A stretch of DNA of 46,870 bases from Candidatus Gastranaerophilales bacterium (GTDB lineage: Bacteria; Cyanobacteriota; Vampirovibrionia; Gastranaerophilales; Gastranaerophilaceae), in contig CALVET010000054.1 of the NCBI GenBank assembly GCA_944326675.1, positions 1 to 46,870 of the forward strand. The letters are read 5' to 3'. Positions 1-6,800 of this stretch are shown one piece after another; within the stretch, counting starts at the first letter, position 1, and each line of letters starts with the position of its first letter. The notes below the pieces were generated by a model that was given only the letters and a program-made list of their open reading frames with translations, was not told the DNA's origin and ran no database searches. The translations under genes were made by a program, and so were the position numbers.

Positions 1-107
1 AAGTTGAATTAATCAACCCTGTTGCAATCGAACAAGGTATGAAATTCGCTATCCGTGAAGGCGGTAGAACAGTTGGTGCCGGCGTTGTAGATAAAATTAT
101 TGAATAA
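1..107 (+). CDS. tuf: Elongation factor Tu, C-terminal fragment
   Basis: Only the last 34 or so codons are in the window; the gene begins upstream of base 1. The reading frame has codons starting at position 3 and ends in a double stop (TAA TAA) at 105-110. The peptide matches the very conserved end of EF-Tu domain 3, including [15 protein letters not shown] followed by the usual K-I-I-E terminus. EF-Tu carries aminoacyl-tRNA to the ribosomal A site. A strong hairpin follows directly, so tuf is the last gene of its transcript. The identification is secure despite the short length because this C-terminus is nearly invariant in bacteria. Confidence 0.95.
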   Translation, partial: VELINPVAIEQGMKFAIREGGRTVGAGVVDKIIE

Positions 108-130
108 TAATTTTCAGTTTATACAAATTA

Positions 131-160
131 AGAGGGTAAAAGTAATTTTACCCTCTTTTT
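131..160 (+). terminator. Rho-independent terminator of tuf
   Basis: An 11-bp perfect stem (131-141 with 146-156, AGAGGGTAAAA/TTTTACCCTCT) with a GTAA loop is followed by a T run. It lies 24 nt after the tuf stop. The other strand could also terminate the minus-strand gene ending at 190, though its T tract is poorer. Confidence 0.9.
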
Positions 161-189
161 GTTGTTATATTTGCTTGGCTTATTGAGGA

Positions 190-528
190 TTAATTTTGGA
201 ATTTTTTTGTTATTGCAGCTGTGAAAATTTCTGTTAATGAATCTACTAAAACATCTTTAACACTTTTCTTTGGCTCTTCTTGTTCTGTTGTTGAATCTTC
301 TTCAAGCATAAAACTTAAAAAATCTACAGTTAGATTAGCTAAGTCTTCTAATTCTTTATAATCTTTATTGTTGTCATTACCGTTAAATATTAAGTCCCCC
401 AGTTCTTCGGTTCCTTTGTTGATTGTATAAAAAGTTTGTTTGCCTTTATTTAAAATATCGTTTAGTTTGTTTGGTTCGTTTTTTGGGGGTGTATAACTTC
501 CGCCAAATTCTGCTGCGTTAATGTTCAT
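190..528 (-). CDS. Small hypothetical protein, 112 aa, acidic middle
   Basis: I do not recognise this protein. It starts at an ATG preceded by a good Shine-Dalgarno (GAGGA about 6-7 nt upstream). There is no signal peptide or clear membrane segment. The N-terminus is Asn/Gly/Pro-rich (MNINAAEFGGSYTPP), the middle is rich in Asn, Asp and Glu, and the last 25 residues (from roughly VKDVLVDSL) could form an amphipathic helix. The N-terminal pattern N-A-A-E-F-G-G-S resembles N-A-V-E-L-G-S in the next gene (680-1027), which may mean a shared short N-terminal element. It is the last of four small minus-strand genes facing tuf. Codon use is like that of its neighbours, so it is probably real, but its function is unknown. 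Confidence 0.65.
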   Translation of the reverse strand: MNINAAEFGGSYTPPKNEPNKLNDILNKGKQTFYTINKGTEELGDLIFNGNDNNKDYKELEDLANLTVDFLSFMLEEDSTTEQEEPKKSVKDVLVDSLTEIFTAAITKKFQN

Positions 529-636
529 TATTATCCTCTGTTTGTAATATATCTCTACTTTTTAATAAAGTAATTTTTAAATAAAATTAGTTTTTTATGC
601 GTCCAAGTGTAAAACTATTTATAATAAACTTTGATT

Positions 637-666
637 AAAAGAGCAGAGTTAATTCTCTGCTCTTTT
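637..666 (-). terminator. Terminator after the repeat-containing small gene
   Basis: A 12-bp perfect stem, AAAAGAGCAGAG (637-648) against CTCTGCTCTTTT (655-666), with a 6-nt loop. Read on the minus strand it ends in TTTT and lies 14 nt after the stop of the gene at 680-1027. It separates that gene from the small gene starting at 528. Confidence 0.85.
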
Positions 667-679
667 AATAATACGATGT

Positions 680-1027
680 TTATTTTGAAATATTTTCTGC
701 TAATTTTTCGCCGAGTCTAGTTCCAATACCACCGGTAAGAAAATCAAGAACCCTTTGCCCTAAGGTTTTGTCTTCGTTTTCCGGTTTATCAAATAATCCT
801 TCTTTCACTTCTTCGCCAAATTCTACGCCTGTTTCAATAATACTTGGCTCATCAAATAGTATTTTTTTTGCTTCTTCAATTGCTTCCGGGGTTGTTTTAA
901 TTAAATCCGGTTTATCAAATAATCCTTCTTTCACTTCTTCGCCAAATTCTACGCCTGCTTCAACAATTCTTGTTGTACCGTGAGCTTTTGCTACTTGTGA
1001 ACCTAATTCTACCGCATTCATAAACAT
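680..1027 (-). CDS. Small repeat protein, 115 aa, three 21-residue units
   Basis: I recognise no family. The start has a clear Shine-Dalgarno (AGGAG, 8 nt upstream); a second ATG lies two codons in (MFM). Residues about 22-84 are three consecutive 21-residue units. Units 1 and 3 are nearly identical (core GVEFGEEVKEGLFDKP). Unit 2 is diverged but keeps the pattern (EAIEEAKKILFDEPSII). At DNA level units 1 and 3 share an exact 52-bp copy (780-831 and 906-957), a recent or homogenised duplication. The C-terminus (LDFLTGGIGTRLGEKL) could be an amphipathic helix. It is soluble and acidic with no signal peptide. The repeat unit looks helical, with a Phe-Asp-Lys/Glu-Pro turn. Function unknown. Confidence 0.7.
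   Translation of the reverse strand: MFMNAVELGSQVAKAHGTTRIVEAGVEFGEEVKEGLFDKPDLIKTTPEAIEEAKKILFDEPSIIETGVEFGEEVKEGLFDKPENEDKTLGQRVLDFLTGGIGTRLGEKLAENISK
780..957. repeat. Exact 52-bp direct repeat inside the small repeat gene
   Basis: Positions 780-831 and 906-957 are identical over 52 bases, offset by 126 bp (42 codons), so the reading frame is kept. The segment between them encodes a diverged third unit. Such copies allow expansion or contraction by slippage or recombination. Confidence 0.9.
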
Positions 1028-1145
1028 ATTTTTATCTCCTTATTTGTGTGTATTACTTACTTATTAATAAAAAATATGTTATATAAATTATTGATATTTT
1101 TTATATACCTTTGTTACAAAAATTAATAAAGGAATATATATAGTT

Positions 1146-1175
1146 AAAGGGTGAAGAATTATCTTCACCCTTTTT
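1146..1175 (-). terminator. Terminator after the DUF378 gene
   Basis: AAAGGGTGAAGA and its complement flank an ATTA loop (stem 1146-1157 with 1162-1173). It starts a few bases past the DUF378 stop on the minus strand. The plus-strand side has the better T run, but no plus-strand gene ends here, so I assign it to the minus strand. Confidence 0.75.
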
Positions 1176-1178
1176 GTT

Positions 1179-1406
1179 TTAACAGTTATAGTGTGAGCAT
1201 TCACCTTCTTCTCTAATTGAGAATACGAAGTAGCCGACTGCTGATAGACCGACAAGCGTGTAAATTATTCTTGCCATAGCTGTCATATCGCCAAACAAGA
1301 AGCCTACAAGGTCAAAGTTAAATGCTCCGATTAACCCCCAGTTTAGAGCCCCGATTAGTACCAGTGAATAGCATACCCATTTAAAAATACTCATAAGTGT
1401 GTTCAT
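1179..1406 (-). CDS. DUF378 (YuzA-like) small membrane protein, 75 aa
   Basis: A two-helix membrane protein of usual DUF378 length. Helix 1 spans about residues 8-33 and carries the family signature LVLIGALNWGLIGAFNFDLV. Helix 2 spans about 45-64 (IIYTLVGLSAVGYFVF). The tail ends with two cysteines in a short Cys-His stretch (ECSHYNC), which is not typical of the family core. The start is supported by AAGGAG seven bases upstream. DUF378 proteins are widespread in bacteria and have no established function. The gene stands alone with its own ribosome binding site and terminator among other small genes. Confidence 0.88.
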   Translation of the reverse strand: MNTLMSIFKWVCYSLVLIGALNWGLIGAFNFDLVGFLFGDMTAMARIIYTLVGLSAVGYFVFSIREEGECSHYNC

Positions 1407-1463
1407 GTTATTTCTCCTTTTCCTTTGATATTATTAAGGAGATTTAATTTAAAATTAATAGAC

Positions 1464-1503
1464 AAAAGTACAGTATTGTACTAATTCAATACTGTACTTT
1501 TTT
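1464..1503 (-). terminator. Terminator after the ETAGTIA-repeat gene
   Basis: A 15-bp stem, AAAAGTACAGTATTG (1464-1478) with CAATACTGTACTTTT (1487-1501), and an 8-nt loop. It lies 18 nt past the stop of the gene at 1521 and is one of the longest perfect stems in the window. Confidence 0.85.
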
Positions 1504-1520
1504 AAAATATATTTATTTTT

Positions 1521-1736
1521 TTATGCCATTGTGCTAAATGATGAGCTTCCGCCATTTGAGGCAGGTGCTGAATTCGTAGGAGCTGTATTAGCGCTTGCAA
1601 TTGTTCCTGCTGTTTCAGCTGTTTGAGTAAATAAAGGTTGAGCCTTTGCTTGAGCTATAGTGCCGGCAGTTTCAGATTTTGGCATATCTTCTTTTTGTTG
1701 TAAATTTTGCATATTCAAATTGATTGAAGTATCCAT
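1521..1736 (-). CDS. Small Ala/Thr/Ser-rich protein with repeated ETAGTIA motif, 71 aa
   Basis: I choose the ATG at 1736 because AAAGGAAAG lies about 10 nt before it. The frame extends to 1790, but that part (MWNLKNRKFFSLKGKRKK) is probably the untranslated leader. The peptide begins MDTSINLNMQNLQQ and holds two copies of E-T-A-G-T-I-A about 20 residues apart. It ends in a low-complexity Ala/Ser/Asn/Gly tail. No membrane segment or signal peptide is visible. It looks intrinsically disordered. I cannot assign a family. Its own Shine-Dalgarno and strong terminator support a real gene. It belongs with the other small genes beside tuf, which may be related in role. Confidence 0.6.
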   Translation of the reverse strand: MDTSINLNMQNLQQKEDMPKSETAGTIAQAKAQPLFTQTAETAGTIASANTAPTNSAPASNGGSSSFSTMA

Positions 1737-1806
1737 CTTTTTTCTCTTTCCTTTTAAACTAAAAAACTTTCTATTTTTTAAATTCCACAAAAAAAATATT
1801 TTAAAC

Positions 1807-2553
1807 TTATTTTGAAGTTTTCTTAATTTTTGACATTATGCCGTAATAAAATATACAAAAAATCGCCCTAAGTCCGTCTTTTGGTTTTATTTTTTTTCCT
1901 TCTTTATATCCTCTGGGATTATATTCAATGGGACATTCTTGAATTTTGAAGTTTTCTTTTGCGATATATATTGTAATTTCAGGTTCAAAGCCAAAGCGAT
2001 TTTCCTTGAGATATGGCGCTATTTTATTTATAACTTCGGCTTTAAAAAGTTTATAACAAGTTTCCATGTCTGTTAAATTCAGATTTGTAAATATATTTGT
2101 TAAAAAGGTTAAAAATTTATTTATAAAAGTATGAAATTGTTGAAATTTATAGCTTGATTTTAAATTCAAATATCTTGAGCCGTAGCATACATCTAAGTTA
2201 TTTTCCAACATTAATTTTAAAAGTTTTATATAATCAAGAGGGTTATATTCTTCATCTGCATCTTGTATAGCGATAAAATCACCTTTTGCATTTTTGAAGC
2301 CTGTTTTTAAAGCTGCGCCTTTTCCTTTATTTTTATTGTGGCAAAAAAGTTTAATATTATTGTTTTTTGAGCATAATTTTTTTGCGATTTTAACGGATGA
2401 GTCTTCGGAAAAATCATCCACGATTGTAATTTTAATTATGATATTGTTCTGAATAATATATTCTTCTTTTTCCAGTGCTAAAATTTTTTCGATTGTTTTT
2501 TCGAGCGTTTTTTCTTCATTATAAACAGGCACAATTATATTAAAAATTTTCAT
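1807..2553 (-). CDS. GT2 glycosyltransferase, dolichyl/polyprenyl-phosphate sugar transferase type
   Basis: At 248 aa this matches the usual size of soluble GT2 enzymes of the DPM1/DpgS type, which move a sugar from a nucleotide donor to a polyprenyl-phosphate carrier. The N-terminus IIVPVYNEE is the GT2 nucleotide-binding start. The metal-binding DxD is intact (IAIQDADEEYNP, about residue 98). An N-K-G-K-G-A-A motif and Y-G-S-R-Y follow, then FGFEPEIT and YNPRGYKEGKKI, which are characteristic of this subgroup. No multi-spanning membrane domain is present; only a weakly hydrophobic C-terminal end could touch the membrane. No Shine-Dalgarno is visible; a promoter-like element abuts the ATG. 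The sugar and acceptor cannot be told from sequence. Confidence 0.9.
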   Translation of the reverse strand: MKIFNIIVPVYNEEKTLEKTIEKILALEKEEYIIQNNIIIKITIVDDFSEDSSVKIAKKLCSKNNNIKLFCHNKNKGKGAALKTGFKNAKGDFIAIQDADEEYNPLDYIKLLKLMLENNLDVCYGSRYLNLKSSYKFQQFHTFINKFLTFLTNIFTNLNLTDMETCYKLFKAEVINKIAPYLKENRFGFEPEITIYIAKENFKIQECPIEYNPRGYKEGKKIKPKDGLRAIFCIFYYGIMSKIKKTSK

Positions 2554-2559
2554 AAAAAA

Positions 2560-2589
2560 ATTTTATATAATTACACCTTGGTTTGGCAA
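2560..2589 (-). promoter_or_regulatory. Promoter of the GT2 gene, possibly leaderless
   Basis: On the minus strand TTGCCA (2584-2589), an 18-nt spacer, TAAAAT (2560-2565) and then six T residues lead straight into the ATG at 2553. Transcription would begin at or within a base or two of the start codon. Confidence 0.6.
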
Positions 2590-2628
2590 AAATTAAATAT
2601 ATCGTAAAAATTATAAGAGTATATTCTA

Positions 2629-2657
2629 TTGTTTTTTATTGAAATAACTTGTATTAT
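2629..2657 (+). promoter_or_regulatory. Promoter of the FixC-like gene, possibly leaderless
   Basis: TTGTTT (2629-2634), a 17-nt spacer and TATTAT (2652-2657), followed by seven bases and the ATG at 2665. No Shine-Dalgarno lies between. It also argues against using the in-frame TTG at 2629 as the start, since that would be the -35 box. Confidence 0.55.
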
Positions 2658-2664
2658 TAATATT

Positions 2665-3981
2665 ATGGATATAAATTATAATGCAGATGTTATAGTTGTG
2701 GGGGCGGGTCCTTGCGGAATTAGTGCAGCACTCGAGGTTGCGCGTGCAGGTAAAAAAGTTGTTTTATTGGATAGAGCAAAATACGCGGGTTCAAAAAACA
2801 TGTATGGCGGGGCAATATATAAAACCGCCTTAAAAGAAGTTTTTCAGGATGATTTTGATACATTGCCTTATGAAAGAATAATCAATTCGCATAGTTGGGC
2901 TTTTTTAAATGATACCGGCTCTTTTTCTTTGACCTATCAAGACAGCTGCGAAAGTGAAGCTTATGCAGTTAAAAGATTTAATCTTGAAAAGTGGATGATA
3001 GAAATTATAAAGAAAAAAGGTGTTTATTTTGCGCCAAATACATTGGTTAAAAATTTGGTAATGCAAAATGAATATGTTGTCGGTGTTGAAACTGAGCTTG
3101 AAAAATATTATGCCCCTATTGTTATTTTGGCTGACGGTGTTAATTCTCTTTTAGCAAAAGGATTGAATTTAAGAGAAAAATATAAACCGAAAGATGTTAT
3201 TTTATCTGCAAAAGAAACAATTAAACTTGATAAAAAAATAATTGAAGAAAGATTTAATTTAAAAGAAGATTTAACAAATGGGGTTACAAAAATGTATCTC
3301 GGTAACCCCGACGGTATTAAAAATGTCTTTATGATGGGCTTTTTATATACTTTTAAAGATACAATAATGCTTGGGGTGGGTGCGAATTTATCAGATTTAG
3401 TTCAAAATAAAATAAATATAAATAAATTATTGGAATATTTAAAAAATCATAACGATATAAAACCTTTAATTAAAGACGGGCAAACGCTTGAATATAGCGC
3501 TCATTTAATTCCTGAAACAGGATATAACAAAATGCCCAAATTGACCGATAACGGTGTAATTGTTGCGGGAGATGCGGCAGGGTTTGTTAACAGTGTGCAT
3601 TTTGAAGGTACGAATTATGCCCTAATTTCAGGTAAATTAGCAGGAAAAACGGCACTATGCGCTTTAGAGAACAGTAATTTTTCTCAAGAATATTTATCTT
3701 TATATAAAAAAGAGCTTGATAAATCGTTTATTTTAAAAGATTTATATACATACAGAAATATAATAGACAGATTATATGATAGGCGCGCTTCTTTGATGAA
3801 CTATTATCCGTATAAAATGAAAGAGTTTTTCAAGATAGTAACAAGCGCAAATTGTAAGTCAAAAAGCTTGCAGTTTAGAGAATATTTTTTAAGCTTTTTT
3901 AAAGATAGAAATCTTAAAGAGCTTATAAAAGACGGCTATATGGCATTTAGGTGTGTTTTAGATATATTTTTCGGAAGATAA
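2665..3981 (+). CDS. fixC: FixC-like FAD-dependent oxidoreductase (ETF-quinone oxidoreductase family)
   Basis: At 438 aa from the chosen ATG, this has the length of FixC. The FAD-binding GxGxxG is at residues 13-18 (VVVGAGPCG), which is why I prefer this start over the upstream TTG. KNMYGG near residue 45 and the late FAD motif GVIVAGDAAGFVN followed by EGTNYALISGKLAG are typical of FixC/ETF-QO. These flavoproteins take electrons from electron-transfer flavoprotein and pass them to quinone or, in Fix systems, towards ferredoxin. The FixX-like gene follows after two bases. No fixA or fixB is nearby, so the electron donor is unclear. A geranylgeranyl-reductase-like role is a less likely alternative. 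Confidence 0.87.
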   Translation: MDINYNADVIVVGAGPCGISAALEVARAGKKVVLLDRAKYAGSKNMYGGAIYKTALKEVFQDDFDTLPYERIINSHSWAFLNDTGSFSLTYQDSCESEAYAVKRFNLEKWMIEIIKKKGVYFAPNTLVKNLVMQNEYVVGVETELEKYYAPIVILADGVNSLLAKGLNLREKYKPKDVILSAKETIKLDKKIIEERFNLKEDLTNGVTKMYLGNPDGIKNVFMMGFLYTFKDTIMLGVGANLSDLVQNKININKLLEYLKNHNDIKPLIKDGQTLEYSAHLIPETGYNKMPKLTDNGVIVAGDAAGFVNSVHFEGTNYALISGKLAGKTALCALENSNFSQEYLSLYKKELDKSFILKDLYTYRNIIDRLYDRRASLMNYYPYKMKEFFKIVTSANCKSKSLQFREYFLSFFKDRNLKELIKDGYMAFRCVLDIFFGR

Positions 3982-3983
3982 AC

Positions 3984-4280
3984 ATGGAAGATAAAGAAAA
4001 TAAAAAATCAATACAAGACAAATTAGCAACTATTAAGTATAATTGTGATAATAAAACACATTTAATTGTTGATCAAAAAAAATGTGCAAAATGTAAAGAT
4101 AAACCTTGTTTGGCGATATGCCCCGCAAATGTTTACAGTATAGATGAAAATACAAATGAAATAGTTGTGCAATATGAAAACTGCTTGGAATGCGGTGCTT
4201 GCAGATTGTTCTGTCCCAAAGGTGCTATTGATTGGAATTATCCGTCATCCGGCTGCGGAGTAGTTTTTAAAAACAGTTAA
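3984..4280 (+). CDS. fixX: FixX-like ferredoxin, 98 aa
   Basis: I use the ATG at 3984, two bases after the fixC stop, with GGAAG (3973-3977) as ribosome binding site; an in-frame start inside fixC is less likely. The protein has nine cysteines. C34, C37, C42 and C46-Pro form one group, C67, C70, C73 and C77-Pro a second, and C91 is near the end. The motifs CLECGAC and AIDWNYPSSGCGV are FixX-like. E. coli FixX keeps fewer cysteines in the first group, so this protein may carry two [4Fe-4S] clusters. It presumably serves as redox partner of the adjacent flavoprotein. Confidence 0.88.
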   Translation: MEDKENKKSIQDKLATIKYNCDNKTHLIVDQKKCAKCKDKPCLAICPANVYSIDENTNEIVVQYENCLECGACRLFCPKGAIDWNYPSSGCGVVFKNS

Positions 4281-4298
4281 TAATTACAAGGAGCAAAT

Positions 4299-4745
4299 AT
4301 GGAAAATCAATATTTTTCAAGATGGTATGATAAAGACCCTGTGTTATCAATGTCAATGAGGACACTGGCTAATTCTTCCGATGAAAGACAAATCGCAGTT
4401 GCGCTAAACTTAATTAAGGTTATTATTGAACACAATATTCAAGACAATAAATATGAAAATGTAGAAGATATTATGTCAGCAGTTGAAGACGGCAGAATTC
4501 AACGTGGTCATTCTCGTTGGTATGACATTGATTCAACCGTTAGAACAGCAATACAAATGCTCGAAAAATGCCCTGCAGACACAAAGAAAAAAGTTGCGCT
4601 TGACATGGCACAGATTGTAATTGAAAAGATTATTCAAGATGAAGATAAAGAAGAGCTTGAGCGAGAAGAAAAAGAACAGCAAGAGCTTGACGGTAAAACA
4701 ATAGATTACGATTTGGATAAAGCGCTAGAAGACGAAAATGAATGA
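4299..4745 (+). CDS. Unknown protein with internal duplication, 148 aa
   Basis: No family recognised. AAGGAG precedes the ATG. Residues 7-48 and 72-113 look like two copies of one module. Both begin S-R-W-Y-D-x-D and continue into two predicted helices ending in V-I-I-E or V-I-E-K-I-I followed by Q-D. The offset is 65 residues. After residue 113 comes a highly charged Glu/Lys/Asp tail that is probably a coil. It is soluble, with no signal peptide. The gene overlaps the TPR gene by eight bases (ATGAATGA), so the two are translationally coupled and probably work together. It heads a run ending with dprA, topA and aroE, but a link to DNA uptake is only a guess. Confidence 0.75.
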   Translation: MENQYFSRWYDKDPVLSMSMRTLANSSDERQIAVALNLIKVIIEHNIQDNKYENVEDIMSAVEDGRIQRGHSRWYDIDSTVRTAIQMLEKCPADTKKKVALDMAQIVIEKIIQDEDKEELEREEKEQQELDGKTIDYDLDKALEDENE

Positions 4746-5667
4746 TACTGAAAGATTTGATAATCTTCAAACTACAGTAAAAACTAACCCTAAAAATTTT
4801 CAAGCAAGACGTGAATTAATAATGATGTGCTTGGATTTGGGTTTTGAAAAGGCTGCATTGTCTCATATAAGATATTTGCTTGAAATTTTTCCTGATGATG
4901 CAAATTTGTATTTTAATACGGGTATTTGCTGGGAAAAATTGAAAAATGTTGATAAAGCCATTGATGCATACAAAAAGGCAGTTGAATTAAAACCCGATGA
5001 ACCTGATTTTTTATATAATTTAGCATTGTGTTATGAGCAAAAAGGTGAAGTTGATTTAGCTTTAGAAAATTTTAAAAAAGTAATATATTATAAAAATGAA
5101 GACGCAAATGCGTTTTTTTCAATCGGCATTTTGTATTCTAAGAAAAATGACCCTAAGACTGCTATTAAATGTTTTAAAAAGGCAATAGAATATAACTATA
5201 GCGATTATTTTGCGCATTTTTATCTTGCGGAAGAATATAAAAAAGTAAATGAAATAGATTTTGCTCTTGTAGAATATCGAAAGGTATTAGAACTGTCGCC
5301 TGATTATTCTTGGGCATATTACAATATAGCTCAAATTTATTGGGAATTGGGCAGGGTTGATGATTCTGTTATTATGCTTAAAAAGACGGTTGAAAAAAAC
5401 CCGAAGGATATTGAAGCATATAAGCTTTTGACTCAGATTTTAATTAAGCAAAAAAAACAAGATGAAGCTCTTGAAATTTTATCAAAAGTTAGCGAAAAGC
5501 AAGAAAATGGCGATATTTATTATTTAATGTCTAAAATATTTGAAATTGATAACGACAAAGATTCACAGCTTGACTGTTTAGAACTTGCATTGGATAATAA
5601 AAACACTCTGACTTTTAATAAATTATCCGTAGAAGGTGAATATAAAGAGCTGAAAAATGCAAGCTAA
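4738..5667 (+). CDS. Tetratricopeptide repeat protein, 309 aa
   Basis: About seven TPR units run from residue 18 to about 250. Typical repeats include NLYFNTGICWEKLKNVDKAI, FLYNLALCYEQKGEVDLAL and WAYYNIAQIYWELGRVDDSV. Each shows the W/Y-G/A-Y-A-P pattern with 34-residue spacing. No signal peptide or membrane segment is present, so it is a cytosolic scaffold. TPR domains bind peptides or partner proteins; the sequence does not reveal which. The start overlaps the upstream unknown gene by eight bases, and its end overlaps dprA by eleven. Such tight coupling suggests one transcript. No catalytic domain is attached. Confidence 0.9.
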   Translation: MNDTERFDNLQTTVKTNPKNFQARRELIMMCLDLGFEKAALSHIRYLLEIFPDDANLYFNTGICWEKLKNVDKAIDAYKKAVELKPDEPDFLYNLALCYEQKGEVDLALENFKKVIYYKNEDANAFFSIGILYSKKNDPKTAIKCFKKAIEYNYSDYFAHFYLAEEYKKVNEIDFALVEYRKVLELSPDYSWAYYNIAQIYWELGRVDDSVIMLKKTVEKNPKDIEAYKLLTQILIKQKKQDEALEILSKVSEKQENGDIYYLMSKIFEIDNDKDSQLDCLELALDNKNTLTFNKLSVEGEYKELKNAS

Positions 5668-6793
5668 AGTTAATCAATTAAAATTAAATACAGCTGATGA
5701 AATTGAAAAAAATAAATATTATTGCGCATTTAGCTATTTATTTGTAAGGCCTTTATTTAAAGCAAAGCTTTTTGAATATTTTGATTATGATATTAAAAGG
5801 GCTTTTGAGGTTAATAGTAATGATTTAAAGAATATAGCGGAATATTATGATATTTCAATTCCTTCTAATTTATTAAAAAAAATAGATGAGTTGGATTTAG
5901 ATAAATGTTACAACGAAGCTTTTTTAGATGATGAGGTAAAAATTTTAACCTATGAAGATGTTAATTATCCTAAATATCTAAAAGAAATTCCTGATTTTCC
6001 ATTGTCTTTATATTATAAGGGAAGTTTAGACGAGTTGGATTTTAATTATGCTCTTGCGGTGGTTGGTTCAAGAAATGCTTCTATGCAGGCTAAAATCGCT
6101 CTTGATAAAATTCTTTCAGGTTTTGAAGGCACAAATGTTATTATAGTTTCCGGTTTGGCATACGGAATAGATACACAGGCGCATTTAAGCGCTTTAAAAA
6201 ATAATCTAAAGACAATTGCAGTTGTAGGGTGTGGTTTAGATATAATTTATCCGTCTTCGAATAAAAAATTATTTTATGATATAGTAAATGGTAATGGGGC
6301 TGTTTTGAGTGAGTATCCTTTAAAAACAAGACCAATGGCTCAAAACTTTCCTCAAAGAAACAGAATAGTAACGGGATTGGCAAAAGGTACGCTTGTTGGT
6401 GAAGCAAGGCTTAAATCCGGGGCAATGATAAGTGCTAATTTAACTCTTGAATATAACAGAGAGTTGATGTGTATTCCGGGAAATATAACCAATCCTAATA
6501 CTCAGGGCATATATCATTTAATTAAAACAGGCGCTGCTATAGTTGTTGAAGCGCAAGATATTTTGGATCAGATGAGTTGGGAAATTAAAAAATCGGATAA
6601 AAAAGATATAATATCAGGTTTGGATAGTTTACAAAGAAAAATATTAGAAAGTATATCTCTTGACCCAAAAACATTTGATGAAATAATGGATGATATAAAT
6701 GATGATGTTTCGTTAACCATGGCAGCATTAACTCAAATGGAGTTAACGGGTATAATAAAACAATCGGCAAATAAATATTATAAATGTATATAG
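5657..6793 (+). CDS. dprA: DNA-processing protein DprA (Smf)
   Basis: DprA binds incoming single-stranded DNA and loads RecA during natural transformation, and it may also protect unpaired DNA. The central Rossmann-like domain (residues about 115-310) has the family motifs VVGSRNAS, VSGLAYGIDTQAH, VVGCGLDIIYP, FPQRNRIVTGLA and EARLKSGAMISA. A C-terminal winged-helix domain (about 315-378) is present. The roughly 110-residue N-terminal part resembles the helical (SAM-like) region of longer DprA proteins. At 378 aa it is of normal size. The ATG overlaps the TPR stop by eleven bases. No other competence gene is near, although a prepilin-like gene lies 3.3 kb downstream. Confidence 0.95.
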   Translation: MQAKVNQLKLNTADEIEKNKYYCAFSYLFVRPLFKAKLFEYFDYDIKRAFEVNSNDLKNIAEYYDISIPSNLLKKIDELDLDKCYNEAFLDDEVKILTYEDVNYPKYLKEIPDFPLSLYYKGSLDELDFNYALAVVGSRNASMQAKIALDKILSGFEGTNVIIVSGLAYGIDTQAHLSALKNNLKTIAVVGCGLDIIYPSSNKKLFYDIVNGNGAVLSEYPLKTRPMAQNFPQRNRIVTGLAKGTLVGEARLKSGAMISANLTLEYNRELMCIPGNITNPNTQGIYHLIKTGAAIVVEAQDILDQMSWEIKKSDKKDIISGLDSLQRKILESISLDPKTFDEIMDDINDDVSLTMAALTQMELTGIIKQSANKYYKCI

Positions 6794-6800
6794 GTTAATT

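Noticed and set aside
768-983. Plus-strand frame of 71 codons with Ser/Asn repeats
   Set aside because: It is the complement of the 21-residue-repeat gene, which has a Shine-Dalgarno and terminator; the repeats show on both strands for that reason.
2629-2664. Upstream TTG start for the FixC-like protein
   Set aside because: The extra 12 residues are not FixC-like, and the TTG coincides with a likely -35 box.
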